A stretch of DNA of 64,000 nucleotides from Desmodus rotundus (taxonomy: Eukaryota; Chordata; Mammalia; Chiroptera; Phyllostomidae): contig NC_071389.1 in NCBI RefSeq assembly GCF_022682495.2, positions 59,914,239 through 59,978,238 on the forward strand, written 5' to 3'. Made by a program: the position numbers and the translations under genes. This document shows, one piece after another, positions 34,925 to 46,640 of the stretch. Within the stretch, counting starts at the first letter, position 1. Each line of letters starts with the position of its first letter. The notes below the pieces were generated by a model. It was given only the letters and a program-made list of their open reading frames with translations, had not been told where the DNA came from and did no database searches.

Positions 34925-35800
34925 CTTAAAAAGCCAAAACTGTGGAGACAGCAAAAACATCTGTGGCTGCCAAGAGCTGAGGAAAGAAAGGGATGAATTG
35001 GCAGAGCACACAGGATTTTTAGGGCAGTGAAATTACTCTGTATGATACTGTAGAAAAGGCAAAATTTTATTTCCGCACTCTTAGAGTTTAGGCCTAGAAA
35101 TTAAATTGACATAAAACAGATTAACAGAAGAAAATCATACAAATTTATATAAGCTTCATGTGGCATGGGAGTCCCCACAGGGAAGGAACATCCAGGGAAA
35201 TGGCACAGCCCTCATGCTTTTATATTGGGTTCAACAAAGAAAGGCAATTGAAGAATAGTAACTAAACTATACCGGAGACAACAGGAAGATAAGAATTGTT
35301 TTAACAAGGCATGTTTGTACAGAAGTCTCTTGACTTTGACCCCACTGAAGAATGTTTCTTTTCTCCTAGTAAATAGAGGGAAGCTATCTTTCACATGGAA
35401 ATTTGTAGCTCTTGTTTTCAGGAAGAAAGGGGAGACTAGAATGCTTTGTCTTAACATTTCCTGGTTTTCAAATGTCTTTGAATTAAAATAAAACTTATGC
35501 CAAAGCAGCACCCTTCAGTACCACAATGGCAGATATGTGTCATTATACATTAGTACAAACCATAGAATGTACAACACCAAGAGTGAACCCTAACAGTAAC
35601 TGATTTTGAGTGCTAATGATGTGTCAGTGTGGGTTCGTCCATTCAAACAAATGGACCAGCACTCTGGCAAAGGGTGTTGTTGATAATGGGTGTGGCTGTG
35701 CCTATGTGCACTTCAGGGGTTATGTTAAATCTCCGTACTGTCCTCTCAATTCTACTATGAACCTATAACTGCTCCAAAATGTCTATTTGGTGAAACCAAA
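34925..35800 (+). mobile_element. Old L1 3' end, split by an LTR-like insertion
   Basis: The left piece (34925-35054) has 'ggctgccaagagctgaggaa' and 'actctgtatgatactgta'. The right piece (35518-35800) resumes with 'acaatggcagatatgtgtca', 'catagaatgtacaacaccaa', 'gagtgaaccctaacagtaac' and 'ctgctccaaaatgtctattt', the L1M 3' UTR order. The two pieces would be contiguous without the 35055-35517 insert. Confidence 0.8.
35055..35517. mobile_element. LTR-like repeat inserted in L1 (family unnamed)
   Basis: The boundaries are set by the interrupted L1. A TG...CA end pair is possible ('tgtagaaaagg' to 'cacccttca'), beginning at about 35052. The internal words 'aattaaattgacataaaaca' and 'taaaacttatgccaaagcag' recur in the copy at 37080-37545. 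There is no reading frame of interest. Confidence 0.55.
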
Positions 35801-35934
35801 AGCAATAAATTATAAAACTGACATACTTTATCAACATATAATCATTTACAATAATTGTATATCATATCTATATAATGTTTCATTAAAGGCACTGTTGGTT
35901 CTTGATATATATTTACTTACTTACTACTCAGAAG

Positions 35935-36080
35935 TTCTGGAGGCAGGCACTATTATAATCCTCATTTAGAGATGAGGAAACCACGGCACAGAAAAATTGA
36001 ACGACTTTTTCCAGGTCAGATGGCTGGTGAGTTTTGTAGTTTGGTTCTACTCTGCATCTGTTTCACTACTACCCGCTAAT
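35935..36080 (+). repeat. MIR SINE
   Basis: 'ggcaggcactattataatcc', then 'tcatttagagatgaggaaac' and 'aggtcagatggctggtgagt', follow the MIR consensus in sense. Confidence 0.88.
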
Positions 36081-37079
36081 ACTCTTTCTGTGCCGTCTAT
36101 GGCATTGCTGTGAAGTAATGGAAAGGTGCCACAGAGGTGAGCCCATTCCAGTAGACCTCAACCCTAAAGAGTAGAGGAAACAGAAGGGTGTATTTAGTAT
36201 TATGAATGATTTGGAGCATTTTTAAAATATAATTCATGCCTGGATTCAACAGCATCTGTCATTGTACCTAATTCAGCTTACTTGTAAACAGTTGTAATTT
36301 TTTCCTCATCATAATACCCTCAGCTGTTTAGATTATGTGTTTTTCTCAATCTTTACAGGAAACCGGGATGAATAAAGCAATAGGGTCTTTGAAATAAATC
36401 TTCCACCTTAAGTGGGAACAACTTAAGCTGTCCTTTGGAAGGTGTACAATTTAAATAAAGTAGTCTCTGGTATGATCCATGGAATTATTTCATTTATGCA
36501 TTAGTGGACTAAATTTAGGGTTATCATGGCATTTGTAAAAAAAATAAAATCTACCATATCTATAGTTGTGAAACTACATCAATAAATAAACCAAAGGAAC
36601 TGAAAAAAACCAATCTTCTACTAAACATGCATATCCGTCCTTCAAAGAATATTTGTATCTGTGATTTTTTATGAAATTGTAAGTTTCATAACTTTGGGGA
36701 GGAATTCAATGGTCAACCACTCTGCATAGCATTAGTATGCTAGGATATCAAAGGGAAATGGATAAATGTCAGGCTTTATTTCCAACAGGAAAATTACTGT
36801 GCACAACTATTCATAGATCAAACATTTTCAAAAGTAATACTTAATATTCAAAGAAAATGCTAGTCATTTTCCTCATGCATTATTTACTTTTAGGAAACAT
36901 GAAGAACTAGAGTATAAAAAATATAAAATGGAAAAAGCCTCCCTACCTCACAAAACATTCAGTTTTGATAATATGCTAGTAGATCATAAGATGCTGGAAT
37001 ACATAGAGTAATATGTCAAAATAAGTCTTCATTATAAACTAAACATGTGGAGTTTCATCTATGACATAGGAATGGAAAA
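36081..37079. other. No gene recognised
   Basis: AT-rich unique DNA. Confidence 0.5.
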
Positions 37080-37545
37080 CCTTGCCCTTTCTCCCTTGTA
37101 GGATCTTTGGCTGATATAACAATTAAATTGCCATAAGTCAGGTTACAGAAAAAAAAAATTCGTATGTATGGAAGCCCATAAAAATATGAGATTCCCCAAA
37201 GTGACCAAACAGGCAGCTTTTACATCCTTTAGAGAAAGAAACAATAAATTAGTGAAAAATTGACAAAACAAAAGGGTTTGGACTTAGGGTACCAAATTTG
37301 TTTATACAGCATTTTCAGCCCCTAATTCCCAATCACTGGCTATAAGGATGCCTTTTATCCTCTGTGTATGTAGATTTGTTTCCTGCTTTCTGGGGAACAA
37401 AGAAGGATCAGAGCGTCTTTCTTACACTAACTACTTCTTAAGTAATTTGAATTCAGAATAATCTCTATGTCAAAGTGGAATATTTGGGATGTCATTTTCC
37501 TCCTCACTTGCAATGTCTTATGCTTCAGCATAATTAAAACATATG
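37080..37545. mobile_element. Second copy of the unnamed LTR-like repeat
   Basis: It shares ordered words with 35055-35517 in the same orientation: 'aattaaattgccataagtca' + ggttacagaaaa near the left, and 'tttgaattcagaataatctc' + tatgtcaaagtgg near the right. It is heavily diverged. The two copies are 1.6 kb apart with a MIR between them. Confidence 0.5.
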
Positions 37546-38269
37546 GTATTTAAATTCATCACTGAGGTCAGAGTAAAACATAGGAAATTCAGCCTTGCAT
37601 TGTGAAGTGGCAAATTCTTAGGCAATTCAAAGCATTGCAACCACTTTCTCCTTCATACTCCAGGGAAGTGCTAGCCAGCAAATAAATTCTACGTTTCATA
37701 TTGTGTTGATGATGGACTTGCAAATGAACTCAGGGCTCAGAATAAAATCTAGAAGGAACATTGTTTCTATATCACTCACAATGGTCACTAAAATTTTATT
37801 TTGAAACACCTTTTTATTGCAGATTTCCTAAATCATGTTTACTAAACACAATTGGCAATAGCCTTAAAATGGAGTTAAAACTATAAAAGCAATTGTACAA
37901 TGTAAGAAAATACGAAATTTTGTTTGAAGCATCTCATTTATATAACTTACCCAGCATACCCCAGATTCACCATCTTTTCTGCTTTCCTTGAGTATTTAAC
38001 CTTTTTATATCATCATTATTTTGCTTCCTTTATCCTCATTAACATATCATTACCCCTGGAATTTAACCTGAAATCCATCCTTTGTTCTCCCCTCCAAACT
38101 CATGATGACTATATGACAGATATACAGTGAAAACTATGTTATTTTTTCTCTCTCAAAGAAAATACTTAAAGCTACTGTTTCTGCAATCACCATCAAACAC
38201 TTTCTCTTTTCTCCCATGTCAGGGACCTACGCGATAGGACATCATTGAAAAATACACGGTGAATGTTTC
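37546..38269. other. No gene recognised
   Basis: AT-rich unique DNA. Confidence 0.5.
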
Positions 38270-38518
38270 AAGAGTGTGTTTTTACTTAACCAGAAAGTCT
38301 GGAACAGGGAGAGTGACCTAACTGGCCACATTTTCTTTATGAGAACATCTTCCTGGTGATCAATGGCTTCATGAAGTAGGCAAGTTTCAAAGTTGCCCTT
38401 GAATCCCGGGTCAAGAAATGCCGACAACATATATTCTTTCCTGTTGCACATTGCAATGAACTTGTAGTTTGTCGAGCCAATGTCACTAATTAGAATTTGA
38501 TTTGTGATTATTTCACAG
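38270..38518 (-). pseudogene. hAT-type transposase (C-terminal) remnant
   Basis: The minus strand is open for about 80 codons. The frame contains IGSTNYKFIAMCNRKEYML, then SAFLDPGFKGNF, then HEAIDHQEDVLIKKMW. The 'LDPxFK' motif, 15-20 residues after a basic/aromatic stretch, is the hallmark that precedes the dimerisation region of hAT transposases and the ZBED genes derived from them (family knowledge: LxxLDPRFKxxxF). The first Arg of DPRFK is Gly here. The RNase-H-like core and zinc finger are not visible. A domesticated exon is not excluded, but no splice context is evident. Confidence 0.5.
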
Positions 38519-38623
38519 GAAGGTATATATGCCTGTATGCAGTAAACATAAGCACCTGAGTTTAATTTGCATTATTTTATTTGAATTCTTGAACAAATGC
38601 TTAAAATAGCCTATGGTGAATCT

Positions 38624-38700
38624 TCCTCCTTCCTTCTTCCCTTCCTTCCTTCCTTCCTCCCTTCCTTTCTTCCTTCCTTCTTTCCTTTCTGCCTTCCTTT
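38624..38700 (+). repeat. (TTCC)n-rich pyrimidine tract
   Basis: Imperfect TTCC/TTCT repeats over about 75 bases. The all-Lys/Glu/Gly frame on the other strand is an artefact. Confidence 0.95.
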
Positions 38701-39478
38701 TCAACAAATTATTTCTTTCACATCAATGATAAGAAGAAAAATGACTAGAGGGACTAGTTAAGAATGATCCTGAAACTTTGAAATAAGAATAAAAACAAAA
38801 ACAAATACTCCCCCTCCAAATACCCATTTTTTTCTTGAAAACCTCAGGGGAACTAGTTAAAATGGTTGCTAGGCAGCCTGTTCTTTATCTCAGGTTGGGT
38901 TACAACTTTATTCATGTTACTGAGACACCATGGCAAAATTTTAAAATGACTAGCCTTTCATTGTATAGCTCCACTTTAATTAGTAGATAATATTTTAGGC
39001 AGATTTATAGTAATTATATCAAAATATATTATCTGAGTCAGGCATGTTTCCATAATTCCATGACCTTTTAAGGGAACTTGTTTTGTTTCATTTTCATCTC
39101 CATCTTTTGCTGCCTCAGAGTTTATTTGGAAATGGTACACATCTATCTGCTCACAGAATATCTGTCCTATTTTATCATTCTACAAAAAAGTTTTATTTTT
39201 TCACCATTTCCCTTGAGAAACAGTACTTGAATCTGCTAGCAATGAGGTTGTCAAAGAAATTATATTAAAAGCTAGAAAGATAGAAAAATAATATATTATA
39301 CACTCATACATAATATTGCGTGTGAGCAGATATGCTCATTTTCACAAAAGTGCATGCACCTACATGTCTTTATTTAATTCTAGTTATAATTTTATTAACT
39401 ATAATAAAAATATCCTTCTCTTCATAGTTTAGAAATCTCTGTGGACATTTTTCTTTGTTCATTTGGAGAGATCTAAAG
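38701..39478. other. No gene recognised
   Basis: AT-rich unique DNA. Confidence 0.5.
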
Positions 39479-39479
39479 C

Positions 39480-39660
39480 ACTGTATTTTGCCATGTATAA
39501 TGCACTCCCATGTATAACACGCACCCACGCTTTTGTGTGCATTATACATGGAACTATTATACCCATGGTGTGTAATCATTATACCCATGGATGATGTGCA
39601 TCCTTATTTTTCCCTCAAAAATTTGGGCAAAAGTGTGCATTAGACACAACAAAATACAGT
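39480..39660. mobile_element. Palindromic non-autonomous DNA element
   Basis: The ends are inverted repeats: left 'actgtattttgccatgtata' + atgca, right (reverse complement) 'actgtattttgttgtgtcta' + atgca. Nested inside are a second inverted repeat (ccatgtataatgcac at 39491 against gtgtgcattatacatgg ending 39550) and a twofold direct repeat 'cattatacccatgg'. The size of about 180 bp, with no coding, fits a MITE. Superfamily is not determined. Confidence 0.7.
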
Positions 39661-40099
39661 ATTTTAAAGATTTCTTCATTTATTTCTATATTTTGTTATT
39701 TATTTTTATTACTTTTCCCTTGAGTGTTCGTTTTAGATATTCAGATAAATTAAATAGCCCACATATGGTTTCCAGAAAAAAGATGGGGAGGCAAGGGAGT
39801 GATATACATCAGCAGTCAAGTCACGCTCCTGAAGGGATATCGTATTTCTGGCCCAGGTTCTCCTACATCTTTGCCATTGGTCTCCTTTTCCTTCTGACTC
39901 ATTGTGAATTCATCTGTAGCCCTCTGTCATCTATTAGTCTTTCAGTTCTTAGTGTGCTCCAAAGCTGGTACATTGATTCAATCCCGTAGTCTCAGCCAAG
40001 AGTTTCTTAATCTATAGTGAATGCACTGTCCCATTTATACCTGCTCCAGCTGTTTGTTTCCAGGACATTTTTACTTTTGCTTTGTTTTATTTTATTTTA
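39661..40099. other. No gene recognised
   Basis: T-rich unique DNA. The 132-codon frame running from 39591 is not supported by any domain. Confidence 0.45.
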
Positions 40100-41200
40100 T
40101 GAGAACAGGGACCATGTATTTTATTAGATTTTTAAAGAGACTGCAACAATATTAGGAGAGGGCATTCTAGATAACAGCTAAGAACTTTTTAACAACCCTG
40201 AATAGTATAGCAGGGTGCAGAGCATGGGTCCTCTGGAAATAGGGAACCTCCCCGACAATCTTTGATAGGGGGAAAGGAAGAAGGATGGTACTATATTTAA
40301 GATACATTGCATAACAATGGCAAGTTATTAGCCATACCTTCCTGAAGGGAAGAGGGTATTATGGCTACAAAATACCCAGGGAGAATTGTATGTATGACTC
40401 TGAGAGCAGCATTCAGTGACTCTGACAAAACTGGGGGTAGGGAGCATCATACAACACCTGCACAAGAGGCAGGGGGCAGATGACCATCCCGGATGCCTGT
40501 GTGTTGCTGGGAACTCTTGCCCTGACTAAAGATGGCAGCCAAAAGAGGGTAAAAGACACTGGGGAACTGGCAAAAATGATGAACACTAACACACCATAGG
40601 AAGAGCCAGATAAGAAGTCACCCAGGAAGTTGCAGGCCTAACATTTAAATGAGGGCAGGCTAAAAAAGAAAAGGGAGCCACAAGGTCTGGAATGAGAGAG
40701 AGGTCTGAAAGTCAGAAGTTCAGTAAGTTGCCAGAGCTGGCAGTGTAGCCAGTGACTTGTCCAGCCACCTGGATTCATGAGAGAGGCTTGGAGCTGAACT
40801 GTGACTGGGAATGCTGAGCTGCAGACTTCTGCTTTTCTGACAGATGGTACCTCTGACTGTCATATTCTGAAACTGGCCTAGTTTGAAAAGGGAGGCAGGA
40901 CTATGTGTTTCGGGGCAGTTTTAAAGGGAGCAGGAATTAATGGCAGAAATCTGCCATCATTCTACATCTGTATAACCTTTAAACAAAAAACTGCCTTCCT
41001 TTCTCACCAAACTCCTGCATTGGGAGTTATGCTTCTTGGCAATGGGCAATTGAACCCCACAGCTATTCCAGAACAACATTGGGGTTCTGTAACAGTAGGT
41101 ACATCTCCACTCTCTCCTGATGTCTTTTTTTCATGTATTAGCATAAGGGAGAAGTTGTGGTCTGCCCCCTGCTATAAATGACAAGTCTGACAGGGGTAAT
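40100..41200. other. Unclassified, possibly old retroelement-derived block
   Basis: GC and purine content rise and the texture is LTR/ERV-internal-like ('gcagatgaccatcccggatg', 'aaagatggcagccaaaagag', 'ccttcctttctcaccaaact'). No gag, pol or env motif is readable, and I cannot name a family. Confidence 0.25.
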
Positions 41201-41414
41201 CTCAGATTTGGGAATCTTACGTAGAAAGAGTTAACATGGTCTATAACATTAAAATTTAAATTAACTCCCTAGTAACAATAAATCCTCTTAATTATTTATA
41301 AATTTAATTGAGCTTCATTTTCCCCTTAATAATAGTAATAAACATCTTGAAAATTCTGAATTCCTGGGTAATAAGCTTCTTAATAGAAGGTGGGCAGGGC
41401 ATATGAATCGTCTT

Positions 41415-41575
41415 CTCAGCAGTACTAACACACTGTGTGACATTGTGTAAATCATTTGATCTTGATGTTTCTTAATTACCTTGCCTTGAAATGGGAATGC
41501 TAAGATTATCGATACTTCCTTTGCAAGGTTACTGTGAGGGTAACTAGATTAACTAAAAAGCTAAAAATGTGTATG
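41415..41575 (-). repeat. MIR SINE
   Basis: 'actgtgtgacattgtgtaaa', 'ttgccttgaaatgggaatgc' and 'aaggttactgtgagggtaac' follow antisense MIR. Confidence 0.75.
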
Positions 41576-41863
41576 CAACTCGTGCATGTGTAGATGCGTA
41601 TGAAACTTTCCAACCCTGTATGGGAATAGGGCAAATATACACTGTAGCACTCCCTGAACAAGTCTGTTTGTTGGCCAACATTCTGATATTGAATATTCAT
41701 TTACAATATAATACTTCCATATAATCTGAGGGGAGAATATACAAGCCTTCCCAACACAGAAGTTTTCCTTCTGTTCTTTAAGTATTCTCCTTGGTAAATA
41801 AGAGGCCATACACAATAGCCCTAACTTTTTGTCATCAGGGACAGGTTTTGTGGGGGGTGGGTG

Positions 41864-41988
41864 CAGGAGGTGGAGCTCAGGTGAGTTTTGCTGGCCTTCT
41901 GTGGCTGTGGGGGAACGGAGTTTTTCTTGCTCACCTGCTGTGGACGGTGGGGGGAGATACAGGAGGTGGAGCTCAGGTGAGTTTTGCT
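41864..41988 (+). repeat. 29-bp exact direct repeat, period 96
   Basis: 'caggaggtggagctcaggtg' + agttttgct occurs at 41864-41892 and again, identical, at 41960-41988. The intervening sequence is G-rich. A 148-codon minus-strand frame over it owes its length to the duplicated segment. Confidence 0.95.
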
Positions 41989-41999
41989 CGTGCCTAGTT

Positions 42000-43069
42000 G
42001 GGGACACCTGCTTTAAGGCAGGGAAAAATGTATTTGTTTTTGTAGCCAGGTGAATTTAAGGTTTTGTCTCTACACTGCCATTTACTAAATCTGGGTCCCT
42101 GAGAAGTTAGTAGGTCCTTTATGAATGACAGTGTTATTTAAAGAGCTGATTATATATAAATTAATTTCTTAATATCCATTATGTGCTCTTACAGTATCCT
42201 GGCTTGATTTTTTTTATTCCATTTCTAGCTTCTTATAATCTAATTATAGTTTTGTCTTGAGCTTATTGATATTGTACCATGTGTACAATCATCTATAAAC
42301 ATCAAAATTCTTATAATTTATTCTTCTAACAGAGAGAAATTATCTAGGATCTGCTGAACCTTCCAAAGATGATTTTTTTCTTACCTATATTTATAAGTAC
42401 CTCAATTTTTTAAGTCACCTTTCTCAAAGTAGTGTAAAAGTACCAAGTAAAGATTGTTTCTAAAGCTCAGGGTGAAGAAAGGCTGCATTTTCATAACTTT
42501 ACTTTATCCAAGCTTTTTCCTTTCTAATTTTACTCTTCCTGTTTAGTAACAACTATTTTTTTTGCGGGGGCAGGGGGGAAGAATTGTATGTATTTAAACA
42601 CTTATAAATTTTAATTTTAAGATTCATTTGGTTTACGATAACTTTTTAAATGGTCCTCAAATTGAATCTATTTGTGTAGAGTATCCCTAAATAACAGCCA
42701 TGTAAATGATTTCTGTTTATCTTGTGAAAAAATCTATGAAAAATTCTATACCATATGATTGTGGATGAGTTATCCTAGGAGTGAAGATAAACCCAAAAAC
42801 TTAGCAAATTTAAAAGTAAAGGAACTGAAAAGATATCTGGCAAATATGTCTTCCTTTCTTCCTTCCTCCCTTCCCCCTTCCTTTTCTTCCTGAATTATTT
42901 CGGAATAGTGTCATGACATCAGCAACTTTCTCTCAGTGGATTTGGAAAGAAAACAAAAAGAGAAAAATAAGCAAACATAGTAAATGTTAACAATTAATAA
43001 ATGAACATGTATATTTGTGATTCTATTCTTTCAGCTTTAGGTTTAACATTTTTCAAGACATAAATTAAA
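42000..43069. other. No gene recognised; short (TTCC)n tract
   Basis: AT-rich unique DNA with a pyrimidine tract at 42851-42890 and a G-run at 42564-42578. Confidence 0.5.
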
Positions 43070-43240
43070 AATATGTATGTATATCTAGCTCCTAAAATAT
43101 ATCAGGCACTTTGCTGAAACTGGGAGAGTTAGTATAGAACATAAAAGATGGCATCCCTGCCTTCATGGAGCTTCTGATATTATGCAGGTGAAACCAATAG
43201 TTACACAGTTTTTAAAGTTGGTGTTGGTAAGTGAGGAGTG
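43070..43240 (-). mobile_element. L2 LINE 3' fragment
   Basis: 'atatcaggcactttgctgaa' then 'tccctgccttcatggagctt' is the antisense L2 3' end (tgccaggcactgt... ccctgccctcatggagctta). Confidence 0.8.
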
Positions 43241-43859
43241 AGTCTTGTGTATTTCTAGGACCCACGTGGATGTCTGCGTGTGCTGGTCCAGTCCAGCACT
43301 AGAAACCTGTGGCAGAATAATTGTTCAGCTTCAGAACCTTTATGCCTGGGCCAATTCACTGACCAAGAAAAATCAACTGCTTTACCTGGGCCTTTACCTC
43401 TCTTTTCTCCCTATCCTTTTTGCCCTCTTTCACTTTGTTATCATAGGATCTATATCCCACTCCTTCCTATCACCAACAGTAATTTCAAACACTACTAGTG
43501 GTACAAATACAACTTGTAGGGAAACAATCTCTCAGAGTTGCTAAATTTTAGATTCAAATAAAAACCTCCCTTGGAGTAATAGGATTAATGGAATGTGAAT
43601 AGATGCAATATATACAACTTCAGGGTCACTTCTCTAAAAGGAAGCCCCTCGCTTTCAACTTCCTCATTCGTCTTCCAAAGACGGCCATGAAAGTTGGTTG
43701 AAAGCCAGCTTCAATATTTCAGCAACAATGCATGATCCTGTAGAGACACTTCGCCCCCCTCAGCCAAGCTCCTGCCTCTGTACATAGAAAATGATAACAT
43801 TTTCCTTTTATTGAACTGCTCCGGTGTTGGTTCTTTTTGTTATAGCCAGCTTGGTCTAT
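43241..43859. other. No gene recognised
   Basis: Unique sequence of moderate GC. The overlapping frames at 43245-43544 have no domain. 43620-43800 keeps some CpGs and might be constrained. Confidence 0.4.
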
Positions 43860-44560
43860 ATTCTAACTAATGTATGCCTTAACTAAAAATCCAGGAATTA
43901 TACTCTATTTGTCTTTTAGCTCGTCTTTATTTCTACTGTAGTTTGTATCTTCATCGACTTTTGCCTGAATGAATTATTGAAGTAGTCACAGCTATGGTCT
44001 CTGAACTTTCTGACCCTCTCATCTCTTAATCATCCTTCACATTTGCATCAGCTTTATCTACCTAAGGACCAAGTTGCATTTGTATTACTGTTCTCCTACA
44101 GGATATTCAAACTGTTAACCTGTTACCTGGAGGATAAAATTGAAACTCTAAGCTGTGCATTCAAAGTGCTACAACTTTTGGCTTTACCTTAAATACCCAA
44201 CTGGCTTTGTTGAGAAAGAAACATCCTCCCCAACTTATTCACTCATTGAAATTTTAATGACACCTGAAATTCTAAGAAGGCTGACCTGAATTTCACCTAT
44301 TAAGGGAAATCCTCATTTCCTCTGATTTAATTCACAACGCTTCTTGTACTATTCACACAAAATTTTGCATTATATCTTCCAGAGTATATATTATTCAGTC
44401 AAATGTTATCATTTCTTTACATCTATCTCAGCCACTAGAATATAAACTTCTTGAAGATATACACTGTATTTTCATTTTTCTGTATCATTTTTATTGTTAT
44501 CACCCATACAAATGTGCATATTCCTTCGTACATCAAAGGCAACAAAAAATGTTTATTGAG
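43860..44560 (+). mobile_element. L2 LINE 3' region
   Basis: 'gctacaacttttggctttac' through 'actagaatataaacttcttg' + aagatatacactgtattt (L2: ccactagactgtaagctcc...) to a terminal 'aatgtttattgagttgaa'. It is old and frame-broken. Confidence 0.65.
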
Positions 44561-45474
44561 TTGAAACCACTTGGAGAAGGTTAAACTGTCCTATTCCTCC
44601 CTGAATTTGAATAATTATTGCTGGAAGCCAAGATGCTCACAGAGAAATGTCTGTGAGAGAGAGAGAGAGGAAGAGAGAGAAGGAAGAAGAGACAGAATTA
44701 TTTCATAACGCCACCCCGACCCAAATTGGGGGTTTTAGTTTATTTACTTTAAGCAAGATACGATTTCCATTTTCCAAAGGAAAAAAAATTGAATGTATTA
44801 TAATAAAATGATAAGGCTTTCTGAACATCAAAGAATTCTTACAAACTAACTTCTGGATGAGTGAAGTATAAAAGAATCAGATACATACAAATTAAGTTTC
44901 CCTTGAGAGACATGGCTTAAAAGAAAAGAACTATGTTGAAAATTTTACAAAACTCACAACTTTGAAGAAAGATTTCAGAAAACAAATACTAAAAGTTAAT
45001 AATATGGTAAAATTGAACTATAATGACAAATTATCTAAACATTTTTTTACCCTACTTCCCCTAAATATGGATTATTTTCTGAATGACAGATTCTTTTTTT
45101 CTTCAGAATCTATCTTCTCCTTTACCATAAAATGCAAATAAGGACTTTTGTTTATTAACTGTTTACAATGTGGTAATTATATTTCCAAAAAATATCTCAA
45201 TTATTCTGGCAACAATGCACATTTTCCAGGTGTCAGGGTTGTTCTTGACCCTCCAGTCTGCACTGTTTCCTGTACCTCGTGCTGCTTCATCATGCCCTTG
45301 CATACCTTGAAACTCCTTCTGACCTCACAGGATCTAAGGAGTGAAAAGAACTTACCTGCCCCAAAGGTTTCACCATAGCTTTAGGAAAGAGAAATAATAT
45401 TGGAGTCATTTCTGAATATTTTTGTAGCCCTAACTCCAAATAATTTCACTAAATTGTGATTAGTTTATCAATGT
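44561..45474. other. No gene recognised; (GA)n tract
   Basis: GA-rich run at about 44653-44693. Otherwise unique AT-rich DNA. Confidence 0.5.
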
Positions 45475-45705
45475 GTAATGATAACAACTGCTTATAGCAC
45501 ACGCTTTCTTATGTCAGGTATTAATGCTTAATTTTTTGAATTCCTAATCTCAGTTCTAAGAATAATATCATAATGTCATTCCCAATTTACAGATGGAGAA
45601 AGAAAACTCTGAAAGATTAAGCAAAAAGCACATGGGGCCACAACTAGCAGGGGTAGAAAATGAATCCGTATCTCATGCTGTTTACTATGCTTTGATACCA
45701 CTTTT
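45475..45705 (+). repeat. MIR SINE, nearly full length
   Basis: 'atcataatgtcattcccaat' + ttacagatggagaaaga, 'ggccacaactagcaggggta' and 'aatccgtatctcatgctgtt' follow the MIR consensus in sense across about 230 bases. Confidence 0.82.
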
Positions 45706-46539
45706 ACTAAGAAAGCTAAAGCTATAAATCATTAATAATAAGAATACTACCACAATAGCAAGTTTCATGCATATCACACTGCAACAGTATACAAAATTAA
45801 ATTATTAAGAGGAATTATTTTCCCTTGGGAAACTTTTTATTTATCCAAGTCAGTAATTCTGTAACATTAAAGCCATATCCAACTAAGGCCTCAAAATGCC
45901 TATACAATGCATATTGCATTGTGCTGAATAACCAGAAAATCTACTAACCTATTACTTAGTTTTACTTCTTATCCTGACAAACGAGAACCTTATCTATAAG
46001 ACAGAAAATCTTAGACGATATTTATCTCGTTTATCTTGGTTAATCCATATGATGAAGTGAGGTTTGTTACGTAAGCAAGAACATGTGACATGATGTATGT
46101 TATGCTGTAATGAAGGCATTCACGCACTGCTTACATCCTCCTCCATAGGACATTGTCAATTTTTAACAGTGGGAGTTCTGAAATTAGCCACTGATATCTC
46201 GATACCCTCTACCACTGAGAATTAGGAGGACTGGGCATGAGCCGGCAACATGTTTTTTATTTCTCACTTTTTAAAATCAATTTTTAATATCTTGAGTTGC
46301 TGGTATATTTATATTGTCCTCAATAAAAGTGACACAGAAAGATATACAGTAAAAAGTATTGCTCTCACTCTCTTTCTTATTTTATCCACCCACAACCCCT
46401 ATCATGACAGCTAAGTGATTATTTCCATTAGCTTCTTAAGTTTATCTTTCAGAGATTCTCCATGCAAGTGCAAATATATACAAACACAAATTCACATTTT
46501 GTCTCTTCCTTACATGAATGGCAAGCATGCTATTCACAT
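45706..46539. other. No gene recognised
   Basis: AT-rich unique DNA. Confidence 0.45.
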
Positions 46540-46640
46540 TATTTTGTACTTTACTTTTATATATAATTATATGTCTTTGAGAATTTTACAAATATTTTGA
46601 CAGCTTTGTAGTATTCCATTATTTAGATGTCTACACTTAT
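46540..46640 (-). mobile_element. Possible old L1 fragment
   Basis: 'gacagctttgtagtattcca' + ttatttagatgtctac resembles the antisense L1 3' region (ggctgcatagtattccatt...atggatgtacca). It is short and uncertain, and may extend left to about 46260. Confidence 0.4.

Noticed and set aside
39591..39989. 132-codon plus-strand open frame
   Set aside because: It starts inside the palindromic DNA element and runs through T-rich DNA, giving a Phe/Ile/Tyr-rich chain; no homology or context.
41561..42007. 148-codon minus-strand open frame, the longest in the window
   Set aside because: It covers the 29-bp direct repeat and inherits the repeated NSPELHLL peptide from it. No domain, no splice or promoter context, and codon use follows the GC-rich duplication.
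43245..43544. 99-codon plus frame with hydrophobic segment
   Set aside because: An overlapping second frame of 72 codons is equally open; no splice sites or recognisable family.
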